From positions 3,529,497 through 3,593,496 of the forward strand of contig OY848921.1 in the NCBI GenBank assembly GCA_963693285.1: a stretch of 64,000 bases of DNA. Reading direction: 5' to 3'. Origin of the DNA: Xestospongia muta (Eukaryota > Porifera > Demospongiae > Haplosclerida > Petrosiidae). The notes under the pieces are model-generated. The model made no database searches. It saw only the letters and a list, made by a program, of their open reading frames with translations, and was not told the origin of the DNA. Positions 16,401 to 31,400 of the stretch are shown in pieces. Position 1 is the stretch's first letter; every line of letters begins with the position of its first letter. Position numbers and translations under genes: made by a program.

Positions 16401-19400
16401 AATAAACTGTTATTGGTCTATCCTATAGTTCCTACTGGATCTCCAAAATACTTGACTGTCAATATTACTAGCTCTTCTACTGTGACACTACATTGGAGTC
16501 CTCCAGATTCTCATCTCTTAAATGGTGTTATCCAACATTATATCATCACACTAAGAAACAGTGAAACTGGACAGTCAAAATTGTTAACATCAGAAAATAC
16601 AAATATCTATATCACTAACTTACATCCATTTTATACATACAGTTGTAGTGTTGTTGCTGTAACAGTGGGTTCTAGTCCTGCTATTAACATCTCATTTCAA
16701 ATGCCTGAAGATGGTAAGTGACAGTAGTTAATGATCTTAAAGTTTCACTCTTATACAGTGCCTTCTGCTTCACCAAATGCTCTCAATGTATCTTTTATAA
16801 CTTCAACAAGTGCATTACTGACTTGGACTCAACCTTTACTATCTGAACAAAATGGAGTGATAACTGGCTATAATATATCTCTTATTGACACTACAAATGG
16901 ACATGACATCCATTTAGTATCTCATAATGTATCCATCTCTGTTGATTCACTCAACCCATATACTATATATCAATACAGAATTGCTGCTTTCACATCAGTT
17001 GGACTAGGACCATATTCTAATCTATTAACATTTCAAACAGAAGAATCAGGTATGTTATAATTACAATGATCAAATCTTTTTAGTATTACTTCATATATAG
17101 CACCATCTTCATCTCCTAAGAATGTATCAGTAGTAACTGTAACATCAACTACAATAAAGTTATCTTGGCTATCTCCTCCATCTAACAGTGATAATGGTAT
17201 TATCAGGAGTTATGTGGTAACACTTCAAGAGACCAACACTGGCACAACACTATATTACAATGTTACAAATACAGAAATCACTGTATCTTCTCTTCATCCA
17301 TATTATAGCTATGAGTGTAGAATAGCTGCAGTTACTGTGTCAATGGGACCATTTAGTACTTCACTTACTGTAAAAACAAAACAAGCAGGTAAGAACACAT
17401 GATATATTATTAAATACTGATTACTATATATTTTAGCTCCAATTGGTTCACCTACTGATATAATTGTGATAGCAGTAGACTCATTCACACTTAATATTAC
17501 CTGGAGTCAACCTCCTATTGATCAGATCAATGGAATTATCCAACATTACATTGTTTTAGTGTCTGTTTTGGAAACATCAAATCAATTTCAGTATAATAGT
17601 TCTGATACAAGTCTACTTCTTACTAAACTTCATCCATACTACACATATACTGTATTAGTTGCTGCAGTTACTGTTGGTGTTGGACCTTATTCAATTGGAT
17701 ACACTATCAAAACACCACCTAGTGGTAAGATTATATTCATTTTCTTTTAATTTTAAAAATAAATAAGGTAAATACATAAAACCTTTTAACATCTTTGTAT
17801 CATTAACTTACTAGTATTTTCATTAATATTTATTGTTATTCATCTATCATATAGTTCCTACTGGATCTCCAAGATATTTAACAGTCAATATTACTAGCTC
17901 TTCTACTGTGACACTACATTGGAGTCCTCCAGATTCTCATCTCTTAAATGGTGTTATCCAACATTATATCATCACACTAAGAAACAGTGAAACTGGACAG
18001 TCAAAATTGTTAACATCAGAAAAAGCAATTTTTTATATCACTAGTTTGCATCCATTTTATACATACAGTTGTAGTGTTGTTGCTGTAACAGTGGGTTCTA
18101 GTCCTGCTATTAACATCTCATTTCAAATGCCTGAAGATGGTAAGTGACAGTGGTTAATGATCACATTGATTCACTATTATACAGTGCCTTCTGCTTCACC
18201 AAATCCTCTCAATGTATCTTTTATAACTTCAACAAGTGCGTTACTGACTTGGACTCAACCTTTACTATCTGAACAAAATGGAGTGATAACTGGCTATAAT
18301 ATATCTCTTATTGACACTACAACTGGACATGAGATCTATTTAGTATCTCATAATGTATCCATCTCTGTTGATTCACTCAACCCATATACTATATATCAAT
18401 ACAGAATTGCTGCTTTCACATCAGTTGGACTAGGACCATATTCTAATCTATTAACATTTCAAACAGAAGAATCAGGTATGTTATAATTACAATGATCAAA
18501 TCTTTTTAGTATTAATTCATATACAGCACCTTCTTCATCTCCTAAGAATGTATCAGTAGTAACTGTAACATCAACTACAATAAAGTTATCTTGGCTATCT
18601 CCTCTATCTAACAGTCATAATGGTATTATCAGGAGTTATGTGGTAACACTTCAAGAGACCAACACTGGCACAACACTATATTACAATGTTACAGATACAG
18701 AAATCACTGTATCTTCTCTTCATCCATATTATAGCTATGAGTGTAGAATAGCTGCAGTTACTGTGTCAATGGGACCATTTAGTACTTCACTTACTGTAAC
18801 AACAAAACAAGCAGGTAAGAACACATGATATATTATTAAATACTGATTACCATATACTTTAGCTCCAATTGGTTCACCTACTGATATAATTGTGATAGCA
18901 GTAGACTCGTTCACACTTAATATTACCTGGAGTCAACCTCCTATTGATCAGATCAATGGAATTATCCAACATTACATTGTTTTAGTGTCTGTTTTGGAAA
19001 CATCAAATCAATTTCAGTATAATAGTTCTGATACAAGTCTACTTCTTACTAAACTTCATCCACACTACACATATACTGTATTAGTTGCTGCAGTTACTGT
19101 TGGTGTTGGACCTTATTCAATTGGATACACTATCAAAACACCATCTAGTGGTAAGATTATATTCATTTTCTTTTATCTATAAAAGCATAAAGTGGTGAAT
19201 ACATCAACCTTTTAACATTTGTTTATAGTTAACTTACAAATATTTTTATTAATATTTAGCTCCTAGTGGTCCACCTCAAAATATTAGTGGTATTGCATTG
19301 AGCTCAACTAAAATACAACTGTTATGGAAACCTCCTTTATCTCATCATCAAAATGGAGTGATACAATCATACACTATCACTGTATTTGAAGTGAACACTA

Positions 19401-22400
19401 ACACTACTCATGAAGTTCATCAAAACATCTTAAATACCAGTATCATTTTAACTGGACTCCATCCTTATTATGAATATAAATTATCAGTAGCAGCATACAC
19501 TGTTGGATTAGGTCCATTTTCGTTTGTTTATGTGACCACATTACAAGATGGTAAGTACTCATATATTAATGAATAAACTGTTATTGGTCTATCCTATAGT
19601 TCCTACTGGATCTCCAAGATACTTGACTGTCAATATTACTAGCTCTTTTACTGTGACACTACATTGGAGTCCTCCAGATTCTCATCTCTTAAATGGTGTT
19701 ATCCAACATTATATCATCACACTAAGAAACAGTGAAACTGGACAGTCAAAATTGTTAACATCAGAAAATACAAATATCTATATCACTAACTTACATCCAT
19801 TTTATACATACAGTTGTAGTGTTGTTGCTGTAACAGTGGGTTCTAGTCCTTCTATTAACATCTCATTTCAAATGCCTGAAGATGGTAAGTGACAGTAGTT
19901 AATGATCTTAAAGTTTCACTCTTATACAGTGCCTTCTGCTTCACCAAATGCTCTCAATGTATCTTTTATAACTTCAACAAGTGCATTACTGACTTGGACT
20001 CAACCTTTACTATCTGAACAAAATGGAGTGATAACTGGCTATAATATATCTCTTATTGACACTACAACTGGACATGAGATCTATTTAGTATCTCATAATG
20101 TATCCATCTCTTTTGATTCACTCAACCCATATACTATATATCAATACAGAATTGCTGCTTTCACATCAGTTGGACTAGGACCATATTCTAATCTATTAAC
20201 ATTTCAAACAGAAGAATCAGGTATGTTATAATTACAATGATCAAATCTTTTTAGTATTACTTCATATATAGCACCATCTTCATCTCCTAAGAATGTATCA
20301 GTAGTAACTGTAACATCAACTACAATAAAGTTATCTTGGCTATCTCCTCCATCTAACAGTCATAATGGTATTATCAGGAGTTATGTGGTAACACTTCAAG
20401 AGACCAACACTGGCACAACACTATATTACAATGTTACAAATACAGAAATCACTGTATCTTCTCTTCATCCATATTATAGCTATGAGTGTAGAATAGCTGC
20501 AGTTACTGTGTCAATGGGACCATTTAGTACTTCACTTACTGTAAAAACAAAACAAGCAGGTAAGAACACATGATATATTATTAAATACTGATTACTATAT
20601 ACTTTAGCTCCAATTGGTTCACCTACTGATATAAATGTGATAGCAGTAGACTCATTCACACTTAATATTACCTGGAGTCAACCTCCTATTGAACAGATCA
20701 ATGGAATTATCCAACATTACATTGTTTTAGTGTCTGTTTTGGAAACATCAAATCAATTTCAGTATAATAGTTCTGATACAAGTCTACTTCTTACTAAACT
20801 TCATCCATACTACACATATACTGTATTAGTTGCTGCAGTTACTGTTGGTGTTGGACCTTATTCAATTGGATACACTATCAAAACACCACCTAGTGGTAAG
20901 ATTATATTCATTTTCTTTTAATTTTAAAAATAAATAAGGTAAATACATAAAACCTTTTAACATCTTTGTATCATTAACTTACTAGTATTTTCATTAATAT
21001 TTATTGTTATTCATCTATCATATAGTTCCTACTGGATCTCCAAGATATTTAACAGTCAATATTACTAGCTCTTCTACTGTGACACTACATTGGAGTCCTC
21101 CAGATTCTCATCTCTTAAATGGTGTTATCCAACATTATATCATCACACTAAGAAACAGTGAAACTGGACAGTCAAAATTGTTAACATCAGAAAAAGCAAT
21201 TTTTTATATCACTAGTTTGCATCCATTTTATACATACAGTTGTAGTGTTGTTGCTGTAACAGTGGGTTCTAGTCCTGCTATTAACATCTCATTTCAAATG
21301 CCTGAAGATGGTAAGTGACAGTAGTTAATGATCTTAAAGTTCCACTCTTATACAGTGCCTTCTGCTTCACCAAATGCTCTCAATGTATCTTTTATAACTT
21401 CAACAAGTGCATTACTGACTTGGACTCAGCCTTTACTATCTGAACAAAATGGAGTGATAACTGGCTATAATATATCTCTTATTGACACTACAACTGGACA
21501 TGAGATCTATTTAGTATCTCATAATGTATCCATCTCTGTTGATTCACTCAACCCATATACTATATATCAATACAGAATTGCTGCTTTCACATCAGTTGGA
21601 CTAGGACCATATTCTAATCTATTAACATTTCAAACAGAAGAATCAGGTATGTTATAATTACAATGATCAAATCTTTTTAGTATTACTTCATATATAGCAC
21701 CATCTTCATCTCCTAAGAATGTATCAGTTGTAACTGTAACATCAACTACAATAAAGTTATCTTGGCTATCTCCTCCATCTAACAGTCATAATGGTATTAT
21801 CAGGAGTTATGCGGTAACACTTCAAGAGACCAACACTGGCACAACACTATATTACAATATTACAAATACAGAAATCACTGTATCTTCTCTTCATCCATAT
21901 TATAGCTATGAGTGTAGAATAGCTGCAGTTACTGTGTCAATGGGACCATTTAGTACTTCACTTACTGTAAAAACAAAACAAGCAGGTAAGAACACATGAT
22001 ATATTATTAAATACTGATTACCATATACTTTAGCTCCAATTGGTTCACCTACTGATATAATTGTGATAGCAGTAGACTCATTCACACTTAATATTACCTG
22101 GAGTCAACCTCCTATTGATCAGATCAATGGAATTATCCAACATTACATTGTTTTAGTGTCTGTTTTGGAAACATCAAATCAATTTCAGTATAATAGTTCT
22201 GATACAAGTCTACTTCTTACTAAACTTCATCCATACTACACATATACTGTATTAGTTGCTGCAGTTACTGTTAGTGTTGGACCTTATTCAATTGGATACA
22301 CTATCAAAACACCATCTAGTGGTAAGATTATATTCATTTTCTTTTATCTATAAAAACATAAATTGGTGAATACATCAACCTTTTAAATTCAGTGTATTAT

Positions 22401-25400
22401 TTATTAACTTACTAGTTTTTCATTAATATTTAGCTCCTAGTGGTCCACCTCAAAATATTAGTGGTATTGCATTAAACTCAACTAAAATACAACTGTTATG
22501 GAAACCTCCTTTATCTCATCATCAAAATGGAGTGATACAATCATACACTATCACTGTATTTGAAGTGAACACTAGCACTACTTATGAAGTTCATCAAGAC
22601 ATCTTAAATACCAGTATCATTTTAACTGGACTCCATCCTTATTATGAATATAAATTATCAGTAGCAGCATATACTGTTGGATTAGGTCCATTTTCTTTTG
22701 TTTATGTTACCACACTACAAGATGGTAAGTAATATATTTATGAATAAACTGTTATTGGTCTATCCTATAGTTCCTACTGGATCTCCAAGATACTTGACTG
22801 TCAATATTACTAGCTCTTCTACTGTGACACTACATTGGAGTCCTCCAGATTCTCATCTCTTAAATGGTGTTATCCAACATTATATCATCACACTAAGAAA
22901 CAGTGAAACTGGACAGTCAAAATTGTTAACATCAGAAAATACAAATATCTATATCACTAGTTTGCATCCATTTTATACATACAGTTGTAGTGTTGTTGCT
23001 GTAACAGTGGGTTCTAGTCCTGCTATTAACATCTCATTTCAAATGCCTGAAGATGGTAAGTGACAGTAGTTAATGATCTTAAAGTTTCACTCTTATACAG
23101 TGCCTTCTGCTTCACCAAATGCTCTCAATGTATCTTTTATAACTTCAACAAGTGCGTTACTGACTTGGACTCAACCTTTACTATCTGAACAAAATGGAGT
23201 GATAACTGGCTATAATATATCTCTTATTGATACTACAACTGGACATGAGATCTATTTAGTATCTCATAATGTATCCATCTCTTTTGATTCACTCAACCCA
23301 TATACTATATATCAATACAGAATTGCTGCTTTCACATCAGTTGGACTAGGACCATATTCTAATCTATTAACATTTCAAACAGAAGAATCAGGTATGTTAT
23401 AATTACAATGATCAAATCTTTTTAGTATTACTTCATATATAGCACCATCTTCATCTCCTAAGAATGTATCAGTTGTAACTGTAACATCAACTACAATAAA
23501 GTTATCTTGGCTATCTCCTCTATCTAACAGTCATAATGGTATTATCAGGAGTTATGTGGTAACACTTCAAGAGACCAACACTGGCACAACACTATATTAC
23601 AATGCTACAGATACAGAAATCACTCTATCTTCTCTTCATCCATATTATAGCTATGAGTGTAGAATAGCTGCAGTTACTGTGTCAATGGGACCATTTAGTA
23701 CTTCACTTACTGTAACAACAAAACAAGCAGGTAAGAAAACATGATATATTATTAAATACTAATTACCATATACTTTAGCTCCAAGTGGTTCACCAACTGC
23801 TGTAGTTGTGATAGCAGTAGACTCATTCACTCTTAACATTACTTGGGGACAGCCTAATATTGATCAGATCAATGGAATTATCCAACATTACATTGTTTTA
23901 GTGTCTGTAATGGAAACATTAAATCAATTTCAGTACAATAGTTCTGATACAAGTCTACTTCTTACTAAACTTCATCCATACTACACATATACTGTATTAG
24001 TTGCTGCAGTTACTGTTGGTGTTGGACCTTATTCAATTGGATACACTATCAAAACACCACCTAGTGGTAAGATTATATTCATTTTCTTTTAATTTTAAAA
24101 ATAAATAAGGTAAATACATAAAACCTTTTAACATCTTTGTATCATTAACTTACTAGTATTTTTCATTAATATTTATTGTTATTCATCTATCATATAGTTC
24201 CTACTGGATCTCCAAGATACTTGACTGTCAATATTACTAGCTCTTCTACTGTGACACTTCATTGGAGTCCTCCAGATTCTCATCTCTTAAATGGTGTTAT
24301 CCAAAGTTATATCATCACACTAAGAAACAGTGAAACTGGACAGTCAAAATTGTTAACATCAGAAAATACAAATATCTATATCACTAATTTACATCCATTT
24401 TATACATACAGTTGTAGTGTTGTTGCTGTAACAGTGGGTTCTAGTCCTGCTATTAACATCTCATTTCAAATGCCTGAAGATGGTAAGTGACAGTAGTTAA
24501 TGATCTTAAAGTTTCACTCTTATACAGTGCCTTCTGCTTCACCAAATGCTCTCAATGTATCTTTTATAACTTCAACAAGTGCGTTACTGACTTGGACTCA
24601 ACCTTTACTATCTGAACAAAATGGAGTGATAACTGGCTATAATATATCTCTTATTGACACTACAACTGGACATGAGATCTATTTAGTATCTCATAATGTA
24701 TCCATCTCTGTTGATTCACTCAATCCATATACTATATATCAATACAGAATTGCTGCTTTCACATCAGTTGGACTAGGACCATATTCTAATCTATTAACAT
24801 TTCAAACAGAAGAATCAGGTATGTTATAATTACAATGATCAAATCTTTTTAGTATTACTTCATATACAGCACCATCTTCATCTCCTAAGAATGTATCAGT
24901 TGTAACTGTAACATCAACTACAATAAAGTTATCTTGGCTATCTCCTTCATCTAACAGTCATAATGGTATTATCAGGAGTTATGTGGTAACACTTCAAGAG
25001 ACCAACACTGGCACAACACTATATTACAATGTTACAAATACAGAAATCACTGTATCTTCTCTTCATCCATATTATAGCTATGAGTGTAGAATAGCTGCAG
25101 TTACTGTGTCAATGGGACCATTTAGTACTCCACTCACTGTAACAACAAAACAAGCAGGTCAGAAGGCCTTATTTGTCATTCCATACTTATTACCATAGCA
25201 CTTTAGCTCCAAGTGGTTCACCAACTGCTGTAGTTGTGATAGCAGTAGACTCATTCACTCTTAACATTACTTGGGGACAGCCTAATATTGATCAGATCAA
25301 TGGAATTATCCAACATTACATTGTTTTAGTGTCTGTAATGGAAACATTAAATCAATTTCAGTACAATAGTTCTGATACAAGTCTACTTCTTACTAAACTT

Positions 25401-28400
25401 CATCCATACTACACATATACTGTATTAGTTGCTGCAGTTACTGTTGGTGTTGGACCTTATTCAATTGGATACACTATCAAAACACCACCTAGTGGTAAGA
25501 TTATATTCATTTTCTTTTAATTTTAAAAAAAAATAAGGTAAATACATAAAACCTTTTAACATCTTTGTATCATTAACTTACTAGTATTTTTCATTAATAT
25601 TTACTGTTATTCATCTATCATATAGTTCCTACTGGATCTCCAAAATACTTGACTGTCAATATTACTAGCTCTTCTACTGTGACACTACATTGGAGTCCTC
25701 CAGATTCTCATCTCTTAAATGGTGTTATCCAACATTATATCATCACACTAAGAAACAGTGAAACTGGACAGTCAAAATTGTTAACATCAGAAAATACAAA
25801 TATCTATATCACTAATTTACATCCATTTTATACATACAGTTGTAGTGTTGTTGCTGTAACAGTGGGTTCTAGTCCTGCTATTAACATCTCATTTCAAATG
25901 CCTGAAGATGGTAAGTGACAGTGGTTAATGATCACATTGATTCACTCTTATACAGTGCCTTCTGCTTCACCAAATGCTCTCAATGTATCTTTTATAACTT
26001 CAACAAGTGCGTTACTGACTTGGACTCAACCTTTACTATCTGAACAAAATGGAGTGATAACTGGCTATAATATATCTCTTATTGACACTACAACTGGACA
26101 TGAGATCTATTTAGTATCTCATAATGTATCCATCTCTGTTGATTCACTCAACCCATATACTATATATCAATACAGAATTGCTGCTTTCACATCAGTTGGA
26201 CTAGGACCATATTCTAATCTATTAACATTTCAAACAGAAGAATCAGGTATGTTATAATTACAATGATCAAATCTTTTTAGTATTAATTCATATACAGCAC
26301 CTTCTTCATCTCCTAAGAATGTATCAGTAGTAACTGTAACATCAACTACAATAAAGTTATCTTGGCTATCTCCTCTATCTAACAGTCATAATGGTATTAT
26401 CAGGAGTTATGTGGTAACACTTCAAGAGACCAACACTGGCACAACACTATATTACAATGTTACAAATACAGAAATCACTGTATCTTCTCTTCATCCATAT
26501 TATAGCTATGAGTGTAGAATAGCTGCAGTTACTGTGTCAATGGGACCATTTAGTACTTCACTTACTGTAAAAACAAAACAAGCAGGTAAGAACACATGAT
26601 ATATTATTAAATACTGATTACTATATACTTTAGCTCCTATTGGTTCACCTACTGATATAATTGTGATAGTAGTAGACTCGTTCACACTTAATATTACTTG
26701 GGGACAGCCTCCTATTGATCAGATCAATGGAATTATCCAACATTACATTGTTTTAGTGTCTGTTTTGGAAACATCAAATCAATTTCAGTATAATAGTTCT
26801 GATACAAGTCTACTTCTTACTAAACTTCATCCATACTACACATATACTGTATTAGTTGCTGCAGTTACTGTTGGTGTTGGACCTTATTCAATTGGATACA
26901 CTATCAAAACACCACCTAGTGGTAAGATTATATTCATTTTCTTTTAATTTTAAAAATAAATAAGGTAAATACATAAAACCTTTTAACATCTTTGTATCAT
27001 TTACTTACTAGTATTTTCATTAATATTTATTGTTATTCATCTATCATATAGTTCCTACTGGATCTCCAAGATATTTAACTGTCAATATTACTAGCTCTTC
27101 TACTGTGACACTACATTGGAGTTCTCCAGATTCTCATCTCTTAAATGGTGTTATTCAACATTATATCATCACACTAAGAAACAGTGAAACTGGACAGTCA
27201 AAATTGTTAACATCAGAAAATACAAATTTCTATATCACTAATTTACATCCATTTTATACATACAGTTGTAGTGTTGTTGCTGTAACAGTGGGTTCTAGTC
27301 CTGCTATTAACATCTCATTTCAAATGCCTGAAGATGGTAAGTGACAGTGGTTAATGATCACATTGATTCACTATTATACAGTGCCTTCTGCTTCGCCAAA
27401 TGTTGTCGATGTATCTTTTATAACTTCAACAAGTGCATTACTGACTTGGACTCAACCTTTACTATCTGAACAAAATGGAGTGATAACTGGCTATAATATA
27501 TCTCTTATTGACACTACAACTGGACATGAGATCTATTTAGTATCTCATAATGTATCCATCTCTGTTGATTCACTCAACCCATATACTATATATCAATACA
27601 GAATTGCTGCTTTCACATCAGTTGGACTAGGACCATATTCTAATCTATTAACATTTCAAACAGAAGAATCAGGTATGTTATAATTACAATGATCAAATCT
27701 TTTTAGTATTACTTCATATATAGCACCATCTTCATCTCCTAAGAATGTATCAGTAGTAACTGTAACATCAACTACAATAAAGTTATCTTGGCTATCTCCT
27801 TCATCTAACAGTCATAATGGTATTATCAGGAGTTATGTGGTAACACTTCAAGAGACCAACACTGGCACAACACTATATTACAATGTTACAAATACAGAAA
27901 TCACTGTATCTTCTCTTCATCCATATTATAGCTATGAGTGTAGAATAGCTGCAGTTACTGTGTCAATGGGACCATTTAGTACTTCACTTACTGTAAAAAC
28001 AAAACAAGCAGGTAAGAACACATGATATATTATTAAATACTGATTACCATATACTTTAGCTCCAATTGGTTCACCTACTGATATAATTGTGATAGCAGTA
28101 GACTCATTCACACTTAATATTACCTGGAGTCAACCTCCTATTGATCAGATCAATGGAATTATCCAACATTACATTGTTTTAGTGTCTGTTTTGGAAACAT
28201 CAAATCAATTTCAGTATAATAGTTCTGATACAAGTCTACTTCTTACTAAACTTCATCCACACTACACATATACTGTATTAGTTGCTGCAGTTACTGTTGG
28301 TGTTGGACCTTATTCAATTGGATACACTATCAAAACACCATCTAGTGGTAAGATTATATTCATTTTCTTTTATCTATAAAAATATAAAGTGGTGAATACA

Positions 28401-31400
28401 TCAACCTTTTAACATTTGTGTATCATTAACTTACTAGTTTTTTCATTAATATTTAGCTCCTAATGGTCCACCTCAAAATATTAGTGGTATTGCATTGAGC
28501 TCAACTAAAATACAACTGTCATGGAAACCTCCTTTATCTCATTATCAAAATGGAGTAATACAATCATACACTATCACTGTATTTGAAGTGAACACTAACA
28601 CTACTCATGAAGTTCATCAAAACATCTTAAATACCAGTATCATTTTAACTGGACTCCATCCTTATTATGAATATAAATTATCAGTAGCAGCATACACTGT
28701 TGGATTAGGTCCATTTTCGTTTGTTTATGTGACCACATTACAAGATGGTAAGTACTCATATATTAATGAATAAACTGTTATTGGTCTATCATATAGTTCC
28801 TACTGGATCTCCAAGATACTTAAGTGTCAATATTACTAGCTCTTCTACTGTGACACTTCATTGGAGTCCTCCAGATTCTCATCTCTTAAATGGTGTTATC
28901 CAACATTATATCATTACAATAAGAAACAGCGAAAGTGGACAGTCAAAATTGTTAACATCAGAAAATACAAATATCTATATCACTAGTTTGCATCCATTTT
29001 ATACATACAGTTGTAGTGTTGTTGCTGTAACAGTGGGTTCTAGTCCTGCTGTTAACATCTCATTTCAAATGCCTGAAGATGGTAAGTGACAGTAGTTAAT
29101 GATCTTAAAGTTTCACTCTTATACAGTGCCTTCTGCTTCACCAAATGCTCTCAATGTATCTTTTATAACTTCAACAAGTGCATTACTGACTTGGACTCAA
29201 CCTTTACTATCTGAACAAAATGGAGTGATAACTGGCTATAATATATCTCTTATTGACACTACAACTGGACATGAGATCTATTTAGTATCTCATAATGTAT
29301 CCATCTCTGTTAATTCACTCAACCCATATACTATATATCAATACAGAATTGCTGCTTTCACATCAGTTGGACTTGGACCATATTCTAATCTATTAACATT
29401 TCAAACAGAAGAATCAGGTATGTTATAATTACAATGATCAAATCTTTTTAGTATTACTTCATATATAGCACCATCTTCATCTCCTAAGAATGTATCAGTA
29501 GTAACTGTAACATCAACTACAATAAAGTTATCTTGGCTATCTCCTCCATCTAACAGTCATAATGGTATTATCAGGAGTTATGTGGTAACACTCCAAGAGA
29601 CCAACACTGGCACAACACTATATTACAATGTTACAGATACAGAAATCACTGTATCTTCTCTTCATCCATATTATAGCTATGAGTGTAGAATAGCTGCAGT
29701 TACTGTGTCAATGGGATCATTTAGTACTGCACTTACTGTAACAACAAAACAAGCAGGTAAGAAAGCCTTATTTGTAATTCAATACTTCTTACCATATCAC
29801 CTTAGCTCCAAGTGGTCCACCAACTGCTATAGCTCTAACAGCAGTCGACTCATTCACACTTAATATCACATGGGAAAAGCCTTCTTTTGATCAGATCAAT
29901 GGAATTATCCAAAGTTACACTGTTTCAGTGTCTGTTATGGAAACATTAGATCATTATCAGTACATCAGTTATAGTACAAGTATACTTCTTACTAAACTTC
30001 ATCCATACTACACATATACTGTATTAGTTGCTGCAATTACTGTAGGTACTGGACCCTATTCAATTGGATACACTATCAAAACACCACCTAGTGGTAAGAT
30101 TATTAATATGTCCTTCTAGTAATAAATATAATTAATATAATGTGAGTACAAAATTTATTATTGCAATGTTGAATTGATTTACTAGTATTTTTTATTCATA
30201 TTTAGCTCCTAATGGTCCACCTCAAAATATTAGTGGTATTGCATTGAGCTCAACTAAAATACAACTGTTATGGAAACCTCCTTTATCTCATTATCAAAAT
30301 GGAGTAATACAATCATACACTATCACTGTATTTGAAGTGAACACTAACACTACTCATGAAGTTCATCAAGACATCTTAAATACCAGTATCATTTTAACTG
30401 GACTCCATCCTTATTATGAATATAAATTATCAGTAGCAGCATACACTGTTGGATTAGGTCCATTTTCGTTTGTTTATGTGACCACATTACAAGATGGTAA
30501 GTACTCATATATTAATGAATAAACTGTTATTGGTCTATCCTATAGTTCCTACTGGATCTCCAAGATACTTAACTGTCAATATTACTAGCTCTTCTACTGT
30601 GACACTTCATTGGAGTCCTCCAGATTCTAATCTCTTAAATGGTGTTATCCAACATTATATCATCACACTAAGAAACAGTGAAACTGGACAGTCAAAATTG
30701 TTAACATCAGAAAATACAAATTTCTATATCACTAACTTACATCCATTTTATACATACAGTTGTAGTGTTGTTGCTGTAACAGTGGGTTCTAGTCCTGCTA
30801 TTAACATCTCATTTCAAATGCCTGAAGATGGTAAGTGACTAATTTTAAACCTATATACAATTCTTTAAACTCTATACAGTACCATCAGCTTCACCAAATG
30901 CTCTTGTTGTATCTTTCATAACTTCAACCAGTGCATTACTGTCTTGGAGTCCACCATTAGCTCCTGAACATAATGGTGTTATAACAGGATATTCAGTTAC
31001 TGTTGTCGAAATCACCTCTTCAGAGACAGTGACATATACAACCATTAACCAAACACTGATTGTAACTGCTCTTCTTCCATATACTAGCTACAATTTTACA
31101 GTAGCAGCCAGTACTAATGAAGGACTAGGACCAAACTCAGATTTCTTATCATTCCAAACTTTACAAGATGGTAAGTTTTCATCATATTTATTCTATATTT
31201 GTTGTCTTTTATATCAGCACCTTCTGCTTCTCCCTCAAATGTAATGGCAAATAATGTGTCATCAAATTCATTCACATTGAACTGGCAGTCACCACCACAA
31301 AATACTCATAATGGAATAATAATTGGCTATAATGTTATTACTCAAGAAATAACCTCCGGCATAACATACACTAACTTTACATCACATACATCTATTGTCC

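Noticed and set aside
11530..30879. The FN3 array might be an assembly artefact.
   Set aside because: Units differ by linked substitutions, exon presence and intron variants, and keep open frames and splice sites throughout. A simple misassembly would give identical copies. The exact copy number remains uncertain.
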